NCBI GenBank assembly: GCA_016868475.1 | Contig: VGGU01000011.1 | Span: 1-48,265 of the forward strand | From: Bacteroidota bacterium | GTDB lineage: Bacteria; Bacteroidota; Bacteroidia; Chitinophagales; Chitinophagaceae | Length of the DNA: 48,265 nt | Reading direction: 5' to 3' | Shown: in pieces, positions 7,772 through 16,643 of the stretch | How positions within the stretch are numbered: position 1 is the stretch's first letter | Layout: every line of letters begins with the position of its first letter | Notes under the pieces: generated by a model | Seen by the model: the letters and a program-made list of their open reading frames with translations, nothing else | Databases searched by the model: none | What the model was told of the DNA's origin: nothing | Translations under genes and position numbers: made by a program

Positions 7772-8771
7772 GTTGTTGTTCAAAATAGTTGCACTCCAAT
7801 GAGAGGTCTAATAGTGGATAGCTTTTCTGTAGTGCCCTGGCTTTTTCTAAAGAATGGGTAAGGAATTGTTGATGCGATTGACCAGTTGGATGTTGTGGTC
7901 GGTGCCTGAACGCTAACTGAATCTTTTTTATCTGTTCGGCCAACTCCTGTGCATTAGTAGTTAAACAGGTTTTAATAAAATGATTAATCACAAACTCGGT
8001 AGCCGCATAATTAGGGTGAACTAGATCCACATCATAAAATCGATAGTCCCGCAATACATCCACCACCAGTTCATAGGCTGGAAAATAGTACAAGGCATTA
8101 TCTTTTTCTTCTAATCGCTGCACTGTTTCAAATAGTCTTGCCTTGCTTCGATTATTGTCTTGCACCCCATCGCGAATATGACGAACCGGACTAATCGTGA
8201 AAAAAATAGTCACTGCAGGATTAAGTTTTTTAAGCAATTGTAATGTGTGTGCAAACTTTTCTACCATATGATCTATGGTCATTAGCTCCTTGTTGAACCA
8301 ATTACTAGGTGCCCGATGACAATTGGCCACCTGATCACTAACTCCCTTGGAAGCCAGTGTAGCCAATTCGGTAAGTCGATAAGAAAATGCAGAGCCCAGC
8401 GTAATTATTAAAAAGTTAGTCTGCTTGATAAAGGCATTTGAGTATTGTATAGCGGAGTTGATTTTTTGTAGTACAACAGCCGGATCAGGTCCCGAAAAAC
8501 GGGAATGATGATTCCAGCTATACCAAATCCCCGCTGATTGAAAAAGATCTTGTTGGCCATAGATCTTACACTCCACATAATCGCTCAGCGCCTGTATGAT
8601 AGCATCAGGAGCAAATAGAATACCATGTGGGTTTTGCAGCACATCAAATTTTAATCCGGAAAGCCCGGTTCCTATGTGCTCAGAAAAACAAGATCCCAAT
8701 AACATTATTTTACTGGGATAGTCTATTAACTGTAAAGGAGGTTTTATATGAATGGGTAAAGACCACTGCAT
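7752..8771 (-). CDS. GSCFA-domain protein
   Basis: A 339-residue member of the GSCFA family, related to the SGNH/GDSL hydrolase fold but of unknown substrate. The signature GSCFSE is at 26-31, and a late 'VDLVHPNYAATEF' supplies an Asp/His pair in the place of the SGNH D-x-x-H element. I start at the ATG at 8771, giving MQWSLPIHIKPP, the usual distance before the signature and one base after the upstream stop codon; the frame remains open to an ATG at 8804, which would overlap the upstream gene. It is the last gene of a three-gene minus-strand run with the HMG-CoA-lyase family and TrmH-family genes. No signal peptide is seen. Confidence 0.85.
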   Translation of the reverse strand: MQWSLPIHIKPPLQLIDYPSKIMLLGSCFSEHIGTGLSGLKFDVLQNPHGILFAPDAIIQALSDYVECKIYGQQDLFQSAGIWYSWNHHSRFSGPDPAVVLQKINSAIQYSNAFIKQTNFLIITLGSAFSYRLTELATLASKGVSDQVANCHRAPSNWFNKELMTIDHMVEKFAHTLQLLKKLNPAVTIFFTISPVRHIRDGVQDNNRSKARLFETVQRLEEKDNALYYFPAYELVVDVLRDYRFYDVDLVHPNYAATEFVINHFIKTCLTTNAQELAEQIKKIQLAFRHRPQHPTGQSHQQFLTHSLEKARALQKSYPLLDLSLECNYFEQQLNLMGG

Positions 8772-8772
8772 A

Positions 8773-9633
8773 TTAAGAAAAAAGTTGTTGTGCAATAGTT
8801 GCACATTTTAATAATTGTTCAGGGTCAATGGTGGTTTTGACTTTTTGCTGTTCAAACCAGTTGAACAGTTGCAAGGTATCCAAGTTGCCTACACGCTCAC
8901 TGCCAGTAAATGGACATCCACCAAATCCACCCAGCGCACCATCAAACCTAATACAGCCTGCATCAAATCCCGCTTTTACTTTGCCTTCCCAGCTATTATT
9001 ATCTCCATGTAAATGTAGCCCAATGCTAGCTTCTGGAAATGTTTTGATGGCTGCTGAGGTAAGCTCGTAAACTTGCTGGGGAGAAGCGAGTCCCACTGTA
9101 TCTGCTAGTGCAATTACATTTGCGCCTAATTTTAATTGCGCTTCGATTTGATCTAATACCATCTTGTAATTGTAAGGATCTCCATAGGGGTTGCCAAAAG
9201 ACATCGACAGATAGACCACTAATTCTTTACGTGCTTGCTTGCACGCTTCATTTATCAAAGAGACGGTAATACTGGACTCAGACAGGTTTTGACGTGTGTT
9301 TTTAAGTTGAAAGGTGGGCGAAATAGAAAATGGATAACCTAACACGTCAATCGTCTTATTGTTCAATGCCTCCTTAGCCCCGCTAATACCTGCAACAATT
9401 ACTAAAAGTTTAGTGATACTCTCTCCCTTAATCAACCCATTAACCACATCCGGCGTATCTGCCATTTGTGGTACAGCCTTCTTAGAAACAAAACTTCCAA
9501 AATCAAGGGTGTGAAAACCTACTTGTAATAGCGCGTTGTAATAGGCAATTTTTTGCTGGGTAGGGATAAATGTGGCTATACCCTGAAAGGCATCACGTGG
9601 ACATTCTACAATTTGTAGATTTTTTGTGTTCAT
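8773..9633 (-). CDS. Hydroxymethylglutaryl-CoA lyase family protein
   Basis: HMG-CoA lyase cleaves HMG-CoA to acetyl-CoA and acetoacetate at the end of leucine breakdown. The 286-residue TIM-barrel protein starts with VECPRDAFQG (9-18), which replaces the common VGPRDGLQ but keeps the catalytic Arg-Asp. Also visible are FVSKKAVPQMADT (48-60), the metal-binding HLHGDNN (207-213) and the glycine loop GGFGGCPF (235-242) with the catalytic Cys 240. The 33-residue spacing from the first metal His to this Cys equals that of human HMG-CoA lyase. It overlaps the TrmH-family gene by 4 bases, implying translational coupling. No other leucine-degradation gene is nearby, so a related acyl-CoA substrate cannot be excluded. 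Confidence 0.85.
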   Translation of the reverse strand: MNTKNLQIVECPRDAFQGIATFIPTQQKIAYYNALLQVGFHTLDFGSFVSKKAVPQMADTPDVVNGLIKGESITKLLVIVAGISGAKEALNNKTIDVLGYPFSISPTFQLKNTRQNLSESSITVSLINEACKQARKELVVYLSMSFGNPYGDPYNYKMVLDQIEAQLKLGANVIALADTVGLASPQQVYELTSAAIKTFPEASIGLHLHGDNNSWEGKVKAGFDAGCIRFDGALGGFGGCPFTGSERVGNLDTLQLFNWFEQQKVKTTIDPEQLLKCATIAQQLFS

Positions 9634-10406
9634 AGGTGTTGGGCCCGCTGTTTCATGGCTTCATACAAAATGATTCCTGCGGAGACTGACACATTGAATG
9701 AATCAAAATCTCCTCGCATCGGGATAAATACTGTGGAATCTGCTCCTCTAAGCAAAGCCGGATAGATACCGTTTTCTTCACCCCCTAATATGATACAACA
9801 GGGAATTTCAAAGTTGGCATCTCCAATTGATGTTTTTCCCTTCATCTGAGTGGCATATACCTGCACACCATTTAAATGCAATGTATCAATGGCCTTTAAT
9901 AAAGAATCCGCCCGACAAATTGCAATTTTTTCTAGTGCACCAGCAGAGGTTAGAACGGCATCTTCCTGCAAAGCTCCTACCCCCTTGTCTGGTATAATTA
10001 TTGCATCTACGCCTGTGCAATAAGCGGTACGAGCTATTCCTCCAATATTTCTTACATCCGTAATGCCATCCAGCATTAAAAACAAGGGCACTCTTCCTTC
10101 CCCAACTACCCAATCAATTACCGTTTGCAGGGATTGGTAGGTAACCCTAGACTTCAACGCAATGCATCCTTCGTGATTTCCTGCATTGAAAGTATCTAAT
10201 TTGGCCATTGGCACTACTTGCACAGGCACTGTGGCCAAAGCAGCAGCCTTTTTAATTTGTCCAATTACTGTTGCTGAAAGTGTACTGCTTATAAAAATTT
10301 TGTCTAGTGCTTGTCCCCCTTCTTCCAGTGCTTTCATTACGGTATTTACACTGAGTAATAACTTGTTCTTTTTGGGTCGAGCTTGCTTGTTTCTGAAGTG
10401 CTTCAC
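9630..10406 (-). CDS. TrmH/SpoU-family RNA 2'-O-methyltransferase (RlmB-like)
   Basis: SPOUT-fold enzyme that methylates a ribose 2'-OH in rRNA or tRNA. The 258-residue protein has an L30e-like N-terminal RNA-binding part (about 15-90) and a catalytic part with motif 1 DVRNIGGIARTA (117-128), motif 2 ILGGEENG (206-213) and motif 3 IPMRGDFDSFNVSVSAG (228-244), the knotted SAM site. Motif 1 normally reads DPxNxGAxxRTA; Val replaces Pro here. The start is GTG at 10406; no alternative start lies between it and the terminator 15 bases upstream. RlmB (23S G2251) is the nearest named member, but target specificity cannot be read. Confidence 0.85.
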   Translation of the reverse strand: MKHFRNKQARPKKNKLLLSVNTVMKALEEGGQALDKIFISSTLSATVIGQIKKAAALATVPVQVVPMAKLDTFNAGNHEGCIALKSRVTYQSLQTVIDWVVGEGRVPLFLMLDGITDVRNIGGIARTAYCTGVDAIIIPDKGVGALQEDAVLTSAGALEKIAICRADSLLKAIDTLHLNGVQVYATQMKGKTSIGDANFEIPCCIILGGEENGIYPALLRGADSTVFIPMRGDFDSFNVSVSAGIILYEAMKQRAQHL

Positions 10407-10420
10407 TTGGCAAAGAAAGG

Positions 10421-10453
10421 AAAAAAAAGACCCGCTGTAAAATCAGCGGGTCT
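10421..10453 (-). terminator. Intrinsic terminator of metK
   Basis: A perfect 10-bp stem AGACCCGCTG/CAGCGGGTCT (10428-10437 with 10444-10453) with a 6-base loop is followed on the minus strand by eight T. It ends the metK transcript 24 bases after the metK stop and leaves only 14 bases before the GTG start of the next minus-strand gene. On the plus strand a T-run a few bases after the stem could also give weak termination. Confidence 0.88.
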
Positions 10454-10476
10454 GCTCAGTTTTTTTATGCAATGTT

Positions 10477-11730
10477 TTATAGCTGAAAAGCTTTTTTCAC
10501 TTTAGCCACATAATCTAGCTTTTCCCAAGTGAATAGTTCAACTTTTTTCTTGATTTGTTTACCGTTAGGTCCACAAAACACTTTCTCTACAATTGCAGGT
10601 ACCCGACCCATATGGCCATAAGCAGCAGTTTCTGAGTACATGGGGTTACGCAATTTCAATCGCTGCTCAATAAAATAGGGTCGCATATCAAATACCTGTT
10701 CAACTATTTTACCGATCTGCCCATCAGTTAAAGAGACCTTTGCCGTGCCATACGTATTAACATTTATACTGGTGGGTTTGGCAACACCTATTGCGTAGGA
10801 TACCTGCACCAATACTTCATCTGCAACCCCAGCCGCTACCAAATTTTTAGCAATATGCCTGGTAGCATAGGCAGCAGAACGATCTACTTTAGATGGGTCT
10901 TTTCCGCTAAATGCTCCACCACCATGTGCACCTTTTCCACCATAAGTATCCACAATTATTTTTCTGCCAGTAAGACCAGTATCACCGTGTGGACCTCCAA
11001 TAACAAATTTGCCGGTAGGGTTGATATGATAGTTGATATTATCGTTAAATAATTTGGTGTATTTCTTATACTTGCTTTTGATACGGGGTATTAGGATGTT
11101 GATAACATCCTTTTTAATTCTAGCCAACATCTTGGCTTCCGCATCAAAGTCATCGTGTTGTGTTGAAATTACAATAGCATCGATGCGAACTGGCTTATTG
11201 TTGTCATCATACTCCAGTGTTACCTGACTCTTAGCATCTGGTCGCAGGTAAGGCATCTTTGAATTCTTTTCTCTGCGTATCGCTGCTAATTCAATCAGCA
11301 AATTATGGGCTAAATCAAGCGCCAAAGGCATGCAATGCTCAGTTTCATTAGTAGCATATCCAAACATCATACCCTGGTCACCTGCTCCTTGCTCTTCCTT
11401 CTTTTTACGATCTACACCCTGATTAATGTCGGAAGATTGTTCATGAATAGCAGATAAAACACCGCAGCTATTGGCCTCGAACATGTATTCGCTCTTGGTA
11501 TAACCTATTTTTCTGATTACTTCTCTGGCAATTTCTTGCACATCTAAATAAGCTTTTGATTTAACTTCTCCTGCCAACACCACTTGTCCGGTTGTAACTA
11601 AAGTTTCACAAGCAACTTTGGATTGTGGATCAAATGCAAGAAAATTATCTATTAGTGCGTCTGAAATTTGGTCTGCCACCTTATCAGGATGACCTTCACT
11701 GACAGACTCAGATGTGAAAAGATAGGGCAT
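10477..11730 (-). CDS. metK: S-adenosylmethionine synthase
   Basis: Makes S-adenosylmethionine from methionine and ATP. At 417 residues it is slightly longer than the common ~385-400. Signature motifs are GHPDKVADQ (13-21), GAGDQG (115-120), [13 protein letters not shown] (245-257) and the P-loop-like [16 protein letters not shown] (270-285). It lies 48 bases after the DUF4270 gene, with a -7 element in the gap and a strong terminator after it, so it is likely a single-gene unit. A SAM riboswitch would not fit in the 48-base gap. Confidence 0.97.
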   Translation of the reverse strand: MPYLFTSESVSEGHPDKVADQISDALIDNFLAFDPQSKVACETLVTTGQVVLAGEVKSKAYLDVQEIAREVIRKIGYTKSEYMFEANSCGVLSAIHEQSSDINQGVDRKKKEEQGAGDQGMMFGYATNETEHCMPLALDLAHNLLIELAAIRREKNSKMPYLRPDAKSQVTLEYDDNNKPVRIDAIVISTQHDDFDAEAKMLARIKKDVINILIPRIKSKYKKYTKLFNDNINYHINPTGKFVIGGPHGDTGLTGRKIIVDTYGGKGAHGGGAFSGKDPSKVDRSAAYATRHIAKNLVAAGVADEVLVQVSYAIGVAKPTSINVNTYGTAKVSLTDGQIGKIVEQVFDMRPYFIEQRLKLRNPMYSETAAYGHMGRVPAIVEKVFCGPNGKQIKKKVELFTWEKLDYVAKVKKAFQL

Positions 11731-11749
11731 GGAATACTAGTTTAGCCCA

Positions 11750-11757
11750 CAAAGATA
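11750..11757 (-). promoter_or_regulatory. -7 element of the metK promoter
   Basis: TATCTTTG on the minus strand matches TAnnTTTG exactly and ends 19 bases before the metK start. A clear TTTG at the -33 position is not seen. Confidence 0.5.
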
Positions 11758-11778
11758 AGCGGAGTAAAGATTGAACGA

Positions 11779-13215
11779 TTATGGCTTGGAATAAATTATC
11801 CGAAGTCTTAATCTTTTTGAAGGGTTCAAGTAATTTCCTCCAGCAATAACGGCCCGCCCATAAGCCACCAAACCGTTCACGTATACTGCACCCCAATATC
11901 GGTATAAGGGGGAAAACAGATTGGTTCTGCCTGGAGCGTAAATTCGTAATTTATAGTTAGCCGAATCGTTAGTCACAATTTTTTGAACATAGCGGGTAAT
12001 ATCAAAACGATAAGTGCTATCTCTTAAAAGATCACCTCCAAAACGGGAATTATCATAAGAAAAAGTTCCATAGTTGTCCCGAATGCCCATATCCAGGTCA
12101 AATGTCAATGCAGTATCCCCTCTTGAATTAATGCGGTCAAGCAATAAGCGTTGAGGAAATGTGAAAAAAGATTGCTGAGAAGTGGGTAAAGGGGTTGCAA
12201 TCAGCTCTGCCTTATGCACAATAACATTGCTGAGCGTATCTAATCCAGGAATAGTAATAGTGGTAAAAGAGCCAGGTGTAGAAGCAACGAAAACTTTATC
12301 ATCACGTGTCTGATTGTTGGTAAGATATGTAGCCCACTCTCCTCCAGGCGTTCGTTTTACCAAATTAGCCTGCGTAGTTCTGCCTTGGAAGAACTGCGTA
12401 AAAGTGGTATCTATACTGCCGTTTTTCCTTACCCTATAATATACGAGCAATTTAGTATTGTTATCGCTGGTGTTAATATAGGTAAGTCCATTTCCGGTCT
12501 GATCCGTTTTAATGGCAAATCCACGGAACAATTTTTTGAAGATCGAATCGCTTCTATACCCCCCATTGGAAGTGGCACTGGTGTCGTAATTGGTCAACCG
12601 AACTCCAAAGGCATTGTCCAGGGGAATGCGTATTACGTTTACCAATTTGGTAGTATCTCTCCTTCTGATTACAGTAACCGTATCCTTTAAACGTTTTAAC
12701 GTAAAAGATTTGCTCCCCAGTTCCAACGGTCTTATTAAAAAATCAGGATGATCGTAGCGGTAAAGAGTAGTATCAGTGTACCCAGCCTGCTGAGAAATTT
12801 CAAAGACTCGAAGACGGGAAGTGGAATTAGTGTCCCCATATACACCCTGATAAGACAAGGAAAGAATTACCGAATCAACAGCCACCAGTGAATCCTTTTG
12901 GTAAAAAGGATAAATCATGTTGTTGGGAGGAAGGATTGAAAAGTAACCATCGGCTTTTACCTGACCAAAAACATCATCTTGGCTGATATAGCCCAATGCC
13001 ATCAAATCCGATGATAGTACGCGAGTAGAATCGGGCAAAATAAAGTTGTCCGTTTCAGTTGACAGTACGGTTTCAAATGTGGAAATATTATCCACCGGTG
13101 GAATTAACCCATTACCTAAGGTAGTTGAATCGTTGATTTTTGTACAACCCTGCAAAAGTGTTACTACCGGTATTACAAAATAAAAACAAAAGGAAAAAGC
13201 TTTACGTAAATGCAT
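11779..13215 (-). CDS. DUF4270 lipoprotein
   Basis: A 478-residue predicted lipoprotein (start ATG at 13215). The signal peptide ends in VVTLLQGC with the lipidated Cys at residue 24. The mature protein is rich in Ser, Thr, Asp and Tyr, with many short beta-prone segments, and carries the DUF4270 hallmark near the N-terminus ('DSTRVLSSDLMALGYISQDDVFG'-type stretch, about 60-82). The frame is open to an ATG at 13248, which would overlap the preceding gene and lengthen the signal peptide. The family is widespread in Bacteroidota next to the short glycogen-synthase-like gene, as here (19-base gap). Function unknown; location probably the outer membrane or surface. Confidence 0.8.
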   Translation of the reverse strand: MHLRKAFSFCFYFVIPVVTLLQGCTKINDSTTLGNGLIPPVDNISTFETVLSTETDNFILPDSTRVLSSDLMALGYISQDDVFGQVKADGYFSILPPNNMIYPFYQKDSLVAVDSVILSLSYQGVYGDTNSTSRLRVFEISQQAGYTDTTLYRYDHPDFLIRPLELGSKSFTLKRLKDTVTVIRRRDTTKLVNVIRIPLDNAFGVRLTNYDTSATSNGGYRSDSIFKKLFRGFAIKTDQTGNGLTYINTSDNNTKLLVYYRVRKNGSIDTTFTQFFQGRTTQANLVKRTPGGEWATYLTNNQTRDDKVFVASTPGSFTTITIPGLDTLSNVIVHKAELIATPLPTSQQSFFTFPQRLLLDRINSRGDTALTFDLDMGIRDNYGTFSYDNSRFGGDLLRDSTYRFDITRYVQKIVTNDSANYKLRIYAPGRTNLFSPLYRYWGAVYVNGLVAYGRAVIAGGNYLNPSKRLRLRIIYSKP

Positions 13216-13234
13216 TGCTAATGGGTGTTGAGAT

Positions 13235-14050
13235 TTACTTGGATGCAAGATCGGTGTAGAGTTGTAAATACTCTGTTAAATCCCCATCTTCATTGTATGG
13301 AAGGGTCTTTTTACCTCGCACCTTAGCAAATTCCTCTGAAAGTTTCTTTTCGATTTTCTCAGCACCAAACGTTATGGCGTCAGCAAAGCTGGCTCCACCC
13401 CTTTGCAATGACGTATTAGTACCTTCTTTGAAAACCTCAAAATCTTTTTCTTTTAAAGAAGGGTGAATGAGTGTTTTTTTAATGAACCCAGCCCCTAATT
13501 TTTCTTTGAATGTACTTTGGCCAATAGTGTAGACCACTTTGCTATGTGCAAAGACAGGTTCTTTTTTATAAAGAGTTTTCAAATAAGCCGGAATTAAGCC
13601 TGTCATCCAACCACTACAATGAATTACGTCAGGAGGCCAGCCAAACTTTTTTACGGTTTCCATAGCTCCTTTACAAAGGAAAATAGTACGCAAATCATTA
13701 TCATCAAACCATTTTTCATTTTCGTCATGAAAAACGAACTTGCGCCTGAAAAGTTCTTCATTATCTAAAAAATAAACTTGTAAACGAGCGCTTGGAAGAG
13801 AAGCTACTTTAATTTGCAGCGGCAAGTCCTCGTTAAACACAGAAACATTAATTCCGGATAAACGTACTACTTCATGCAAACGGTGTCGTCTTTCATTAAT
13901 CACTCCAAAACGAGGCATAATACAACGAACCTCAAATTGACTATCGTTGGCCTTGATTGCCAGCTTATTGACCATTTCTGCAAACTCGGTCAGCTCCAAA
14001 TAGGGAGACATCTCATTTGCAATGAACAGAATTCGTTTTTTTGCAGTCAT
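13235..14050 (-). CDS. Glycogen/starch-synthase-like protein, N-terminal GT5 domain only
   Basis: A 271-residue protein matching the N-terminal (acceptor-side) Rossmann domain of GT5 glycogen synthases: KRILFIANEMSPY at the start, IMPRFGVINERRHRLHEV (44-61), and an HCSGWMTGLIPAYLK segment (about 144-158) corresponding to the HxHDW region. The whole C-terminal nucleotide-sugar-binding half is absent, and the KTGGL motif that should follow 'SPY' is replaced by LELTEFAEMVNKL. This short form is usual in Bacteroidota and often annotated glycogen synthase, but on these residues it seems unlikely to be a normal ADP-glucose transferase. It is followed by the DUF4270 gene on the same strand and is divergent from the flippase-like gene. 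Confidence 0.75.
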   Translation of the reverse strand: MTAKKRILFIANEMSPYLELTEFAEMVNKLAIKANDSQFEVRCIMPRFGVINERRHRLHEVVRLSGINVSVFNEDLPLQIKVASLPSARLQVYFLDNEELFRRKFVFHDENEKWFDDNDLRTIFLCKGAMETVKKFGWPPDVIHCSGWMTGLIPAYLKTLYKKEPVFAHSKVVYTIGQSTFKEKLGAGFIKKTLIHPSLKEKDFEVFKEGTNTSLQRGGASFADAITFGAEKIEKKLSEEFAKVRGKKTLPYNEDGDLTEYLQLYTDLASK

Positions 14051-14105
14051 AAGGTTTGCGAAGTTAACAAATTAATCGGTCAAACTCACTAATTTTCAAG
14101 CTGAA

Positions 14106-15107
14106 ATGCCTAAACGTCTCATAACCACCACCCTACAATATGTAGTATTTTTTGGAATTGGATTACTCTTTGCCTGGCTGTCATTGAGAGAATTGGATCA
14201 GGAAAAATGGCTGCAGCTAAAGGTTACTCTTCAAAGTGTCAATTTATGGTTGGTTATTCCCGTTTCAGTTTTTTTATTACTTAGTCATTATCTAAGGGGG
14301 CTTCGCTGGAAACTATTAATCGACCCCATGGGATATCAGATAAGACCAATTAATTCCTTTTTTACTGTATTGATTGGATATTTGGTCAACCTGGGCATTC
14401 CTCGACTAGGAGAAATTATACGTTGCACTTTTCTCTTCCGCTACGAAAAGGTCCCGGTTGAAAAACTAATTGGGACAGTAATTGTAGAGCGACTATTTGA
14501 CGCAGTATGTTTATTAGTAGTATTTGGCCTTACACTAGGACTCCAACCCGATTTATATGACAATTTTAATCCAGTAGTGGCTATTAACTCCCCTGCCTCT
14601 ACACCTACTAATTCAATTGTGTTATGGGGCATTGTGGGATTATTACTGTTACTCATCAGTTGGTTTTTTTGGAAGAAGAAAACATTAAACGAAATAGCAC
14701 AACAAATGTTTATTTTTTTCGATCGTGTATTGAATGGTTTGCTCTCCGTTAAAAAATTACAAAAACCCAGATTATTTTTATTATTGACATTAGCTATTTG
14801 GACCTTATATCTACTGGCTGGTTATATTGGCTTTAAGGCCTTTGAAACTACTCATCAATATGGTTTAACCGAAGCCCTTACCATTCTTGCTGTTGGGAGT
14901 ATTGGAATGATCATTTCGCCCGGTGGAATAGGTGCATATGCCTACCTGATCTTACAGACCATGCAATGGTACGGACTGGATTATACAAATGCACTTGCCT
15001 TTGGGTGGGTATTATGGCTGGTACAAACTGCCGTAATACTTTGTGGAGGAGTAATTAGCTTTGGCCTGTTTCCATGGGTTAATTCTTTAAGAACAAAAAA
15101 TCAATAA
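14106..15107 (+). CDS. Lysylphosphatidylglycerol-synthase TM-region (UPF0104) family membrane protein
   Basis: A 333-residue inner-membrane protein with about eight hydrophobic helices. It shows the family's conserved elements: SHYLRGLRWKLL (about 60-71), the amphipathic NLGIPRLGEIIRC segment (about 95-107), GTVIVERLFD (about 122-131), and SPGGIGAYAYLI (about 279-290). It corresponds to the flippase-like half of MprF without the aminoacyl-transfer domain, so it probably moves or binds a lipid or glycolipid. Substrate unknown. It is divergent from the glycogen-synthase-like gene and followed after 9 bases by the ALDH gene. Confidence 0.8.
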   Translation: MPKRLITTTLQYVVFFGIGLLFAWLSLRELDQEKWLQLKVTLQSVNLWLVIPVSVFLLLSHYLRGLRWKLLIDPMGYQIRPINSFFTVLIGYLVNLGIPRLGEIIRCTFLFRYEKVPVEKLIGTVIVERLFDAVCLLVVFGLTLGLQPDLYDNFNPVVAINSPASTPTNSIVLWGIVGLLLLLISWFFWKKKTLNEIAQQMFIFFDRVLNGLLSVKKLQKPRLFLLLTLAIWTLYLLAGYIGFKAFETTHQYGLTEALTILAVGSIGMIISPGGIGAYAYLILQTMQWYGLDYTNALAFGWVLWLVQTAVILCGGVISFGLFPWVNSLRTKNQ

Positions 15108-15116
15108 ACTATAATC

Positions 15117-16640
15117 ATGAATTTCTCAAACTGGTTTTCTTCCAACGTACCTCACCCTGGCGTTAGCACAGGACTTAACTGGATAGCGTCTGGGCAAGAC
15201 CCACTTTTTTCCTACTCCCCTGCAGATGGAGAAAAAATCGGCGCTGTTTTCCCTGCTACTAAACTAGAGTACGAAAAAGCCATACAATCCGCCGCTATAG
15301 CTTTTGAAACCTGGCGTATGACTCCAGCCCCGAAAAGAGGAGAAATTGTACGTCAATTTGGTAAAGCCATCAGGAAGTATAAACAGCAACTTGGCGAACT
15401 GGTTTCTTATGAAATGGGAAAAAGTTTGCAAGAAGGATTAGGGGAAGTGCAAGAAATGATTGATATATGTGACTTTGCAGTAGGCTTATCCAGACAATTG
15501 CACGGGTTGACCATGCATAGTGAAAGACCTGGACATCGAATGTATGAGCAATATCATCCACTTGGTATTATAGGCGTTATTTCCGCATTTAATTTTCCTG
15601 TTGCAGTGTGGAGTTGGAACAGTATGTTGGCTTGGGTGTGCGGAGATGTTTGTGTGTGGAAGCCCTCTGAAAAAACACCATTATGCGCAATTGCCTGTCA
15701 AAAAATTATTGCTGAGGTACTTGAAAAGAACAATCTTCCTGAAGGAATTAGTGTTGTTCTAAATGGAGGCCGTGAAGTAGGTGAATGGCTGGCAGCAGAC
15801 AACAGGATTTCCTTGATATCAGCAACTGGGTCTACCCGTATGGGGAAACAAGTGGCTGCTGTGGTAGGCGCTCGATTAGGCAGAACATTGCTTGAATTAG
15901 GGGGTAATAATGCCATAATAATTACTGCGGAGGCAGATTTAGAGATAGCCATTCGTGGAGCACTTTTTGGTGCAGTGGGAACTGCCGGCCAACGCTGTAC
16001 CACAACCCGTAGACTAATAGTGCAAGAAAATGTGTATGAAACTGTAAAAGAAAAACTAATAGCAGCCTTCAAGCAAATTAGGATTGGTGATCCTTTAGAT
16101 AGCAATAATCTCATGGGGCCATTAATTGATAAATTAGCTGTGGAACAGTATCTGAATGCTATTGAACAATGCAAAAAAGCTGGCGGACAATTCATTGTGG
16201 AAGGCGGAGTGCTAGAGGGTGAAGCCTACAAAAGTGGGTGTTACGTTAAACCTTGTATCGCAGAAGTCAAACATGACCTTCCCATTGTTCACCACGAAAC
16301 ATTCGCCCCTATTTTATATCTAATAAAGTACCAAAAACTGGAAGAAGCCATTGCTATTCAAAACGAAGTACCACAAGGATTATCTTCTTCCATTATGACG
16401 TTAAATCTCAGAGAAGCCGAGCAATTCTTAAGTGCTGCCGGAAGCGATTGCGGTATTGCAAATGTGAATATTGGCACTAGTGGAGCAGAGATTGGTGGAG
16501 CGTTTGGAGGTGAAAAAGAAACTGGTGGGGGTCGTGAAAGTGGAAGTGATGCCTGGAAAATATATATGAGAAGACAAACCAATACGATCAATTACAGCAA
16601 GGAAATTCCCCTGGCTCAAGGAATAAAATTTGATTTATAA
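15117..16640 (+). CDS. ALDH7-family aldehyde dehydrogenase (aminoadipate-semialdehyde type)
   Basis: NAD(P)-dependent aldehyde dehydrogenase, 507 residues, cytoplasmic. Visible motifs are FNFPVAVWSWN (158-168), the Rossmann GSTRMGKQVA, catalytic Glu 260 in LELGG, catalytic Cys 294 in GQRCTTTRR and ETFAPILY. The C-terminal GAEIGGAFGGEKETGGGRESGS followed by MRRQTNTINYS is the ALDH7 (antiquitin, AmaB/PaaZ-like piperideine-6-carboxylate dehydrogenase) signature, pointing to oxidation of aminoadipate semialdehyde in lysine breakdown. No other lysine-degradation gene is nearby, so the substrate is inferred from the family. It sits between the flippase-like and subtilase genes with gaps of 9 and 3 bases, suggesting co-transcription. 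Confidence 0.88.
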   Translation: MNFSNWFSSNVPHPGVSTGLNWIASGQDPLFSYSPADGEKIGAVFPATKLEYEKAIQSAAIAFETWRMTPAPKRGEIVRQFGKAIRKYKQQLGELVSYEMGKSLQEGLGEVQEMIDICDFAVGLSRQLHGLTMHSERPGHRMYEQYHPLGIIGVISAFNFPVAVWSWNSMLAWVCGDVCVWKPSEKTPLCAIACQKIIAEVLEKNNLPEGISVVLNGGREVGEWLAADNRISLISATGSTRMGKQVAAVVGARLGRTLLELGGNNAIIITAEADLEIAIRGALFGAVGTAGQRCTTTRRLIVQENVYETVKEKLIAAFKQIRIGDPLDSNNLMGPLIDKLAVEQYLNAIEQCKKAGGQFIVEGGVLEGEAYKSGCYVKPCIAEVKHDLPIVHHETFAPILYLIKYQKLEEAIAIQNEVPQGLSSSIMTLNLREAEQFLSAAGSDCGIANVNIGTSGAEIGGAFGGEKETGGGRESGSDAWKIYMRRQTNTINYSKEIPLAQGIKFDL

Positions 16641-16643
16641 AAT

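Noticed and set aside
11731-11778. A SAM riboswitch before metK
   Set aside because: The gap to the preceding gene is only 48 bases and contains a -7 promoter element, which is too short for a known SAM aptamer plus expression platform.
15370-16591. Several minus-strand open frames inside the ALDH7 gene
   Set aside because: Overlapping shadows of a strongly supported gene; their Pro/Ser-rich translations resemble no known family.
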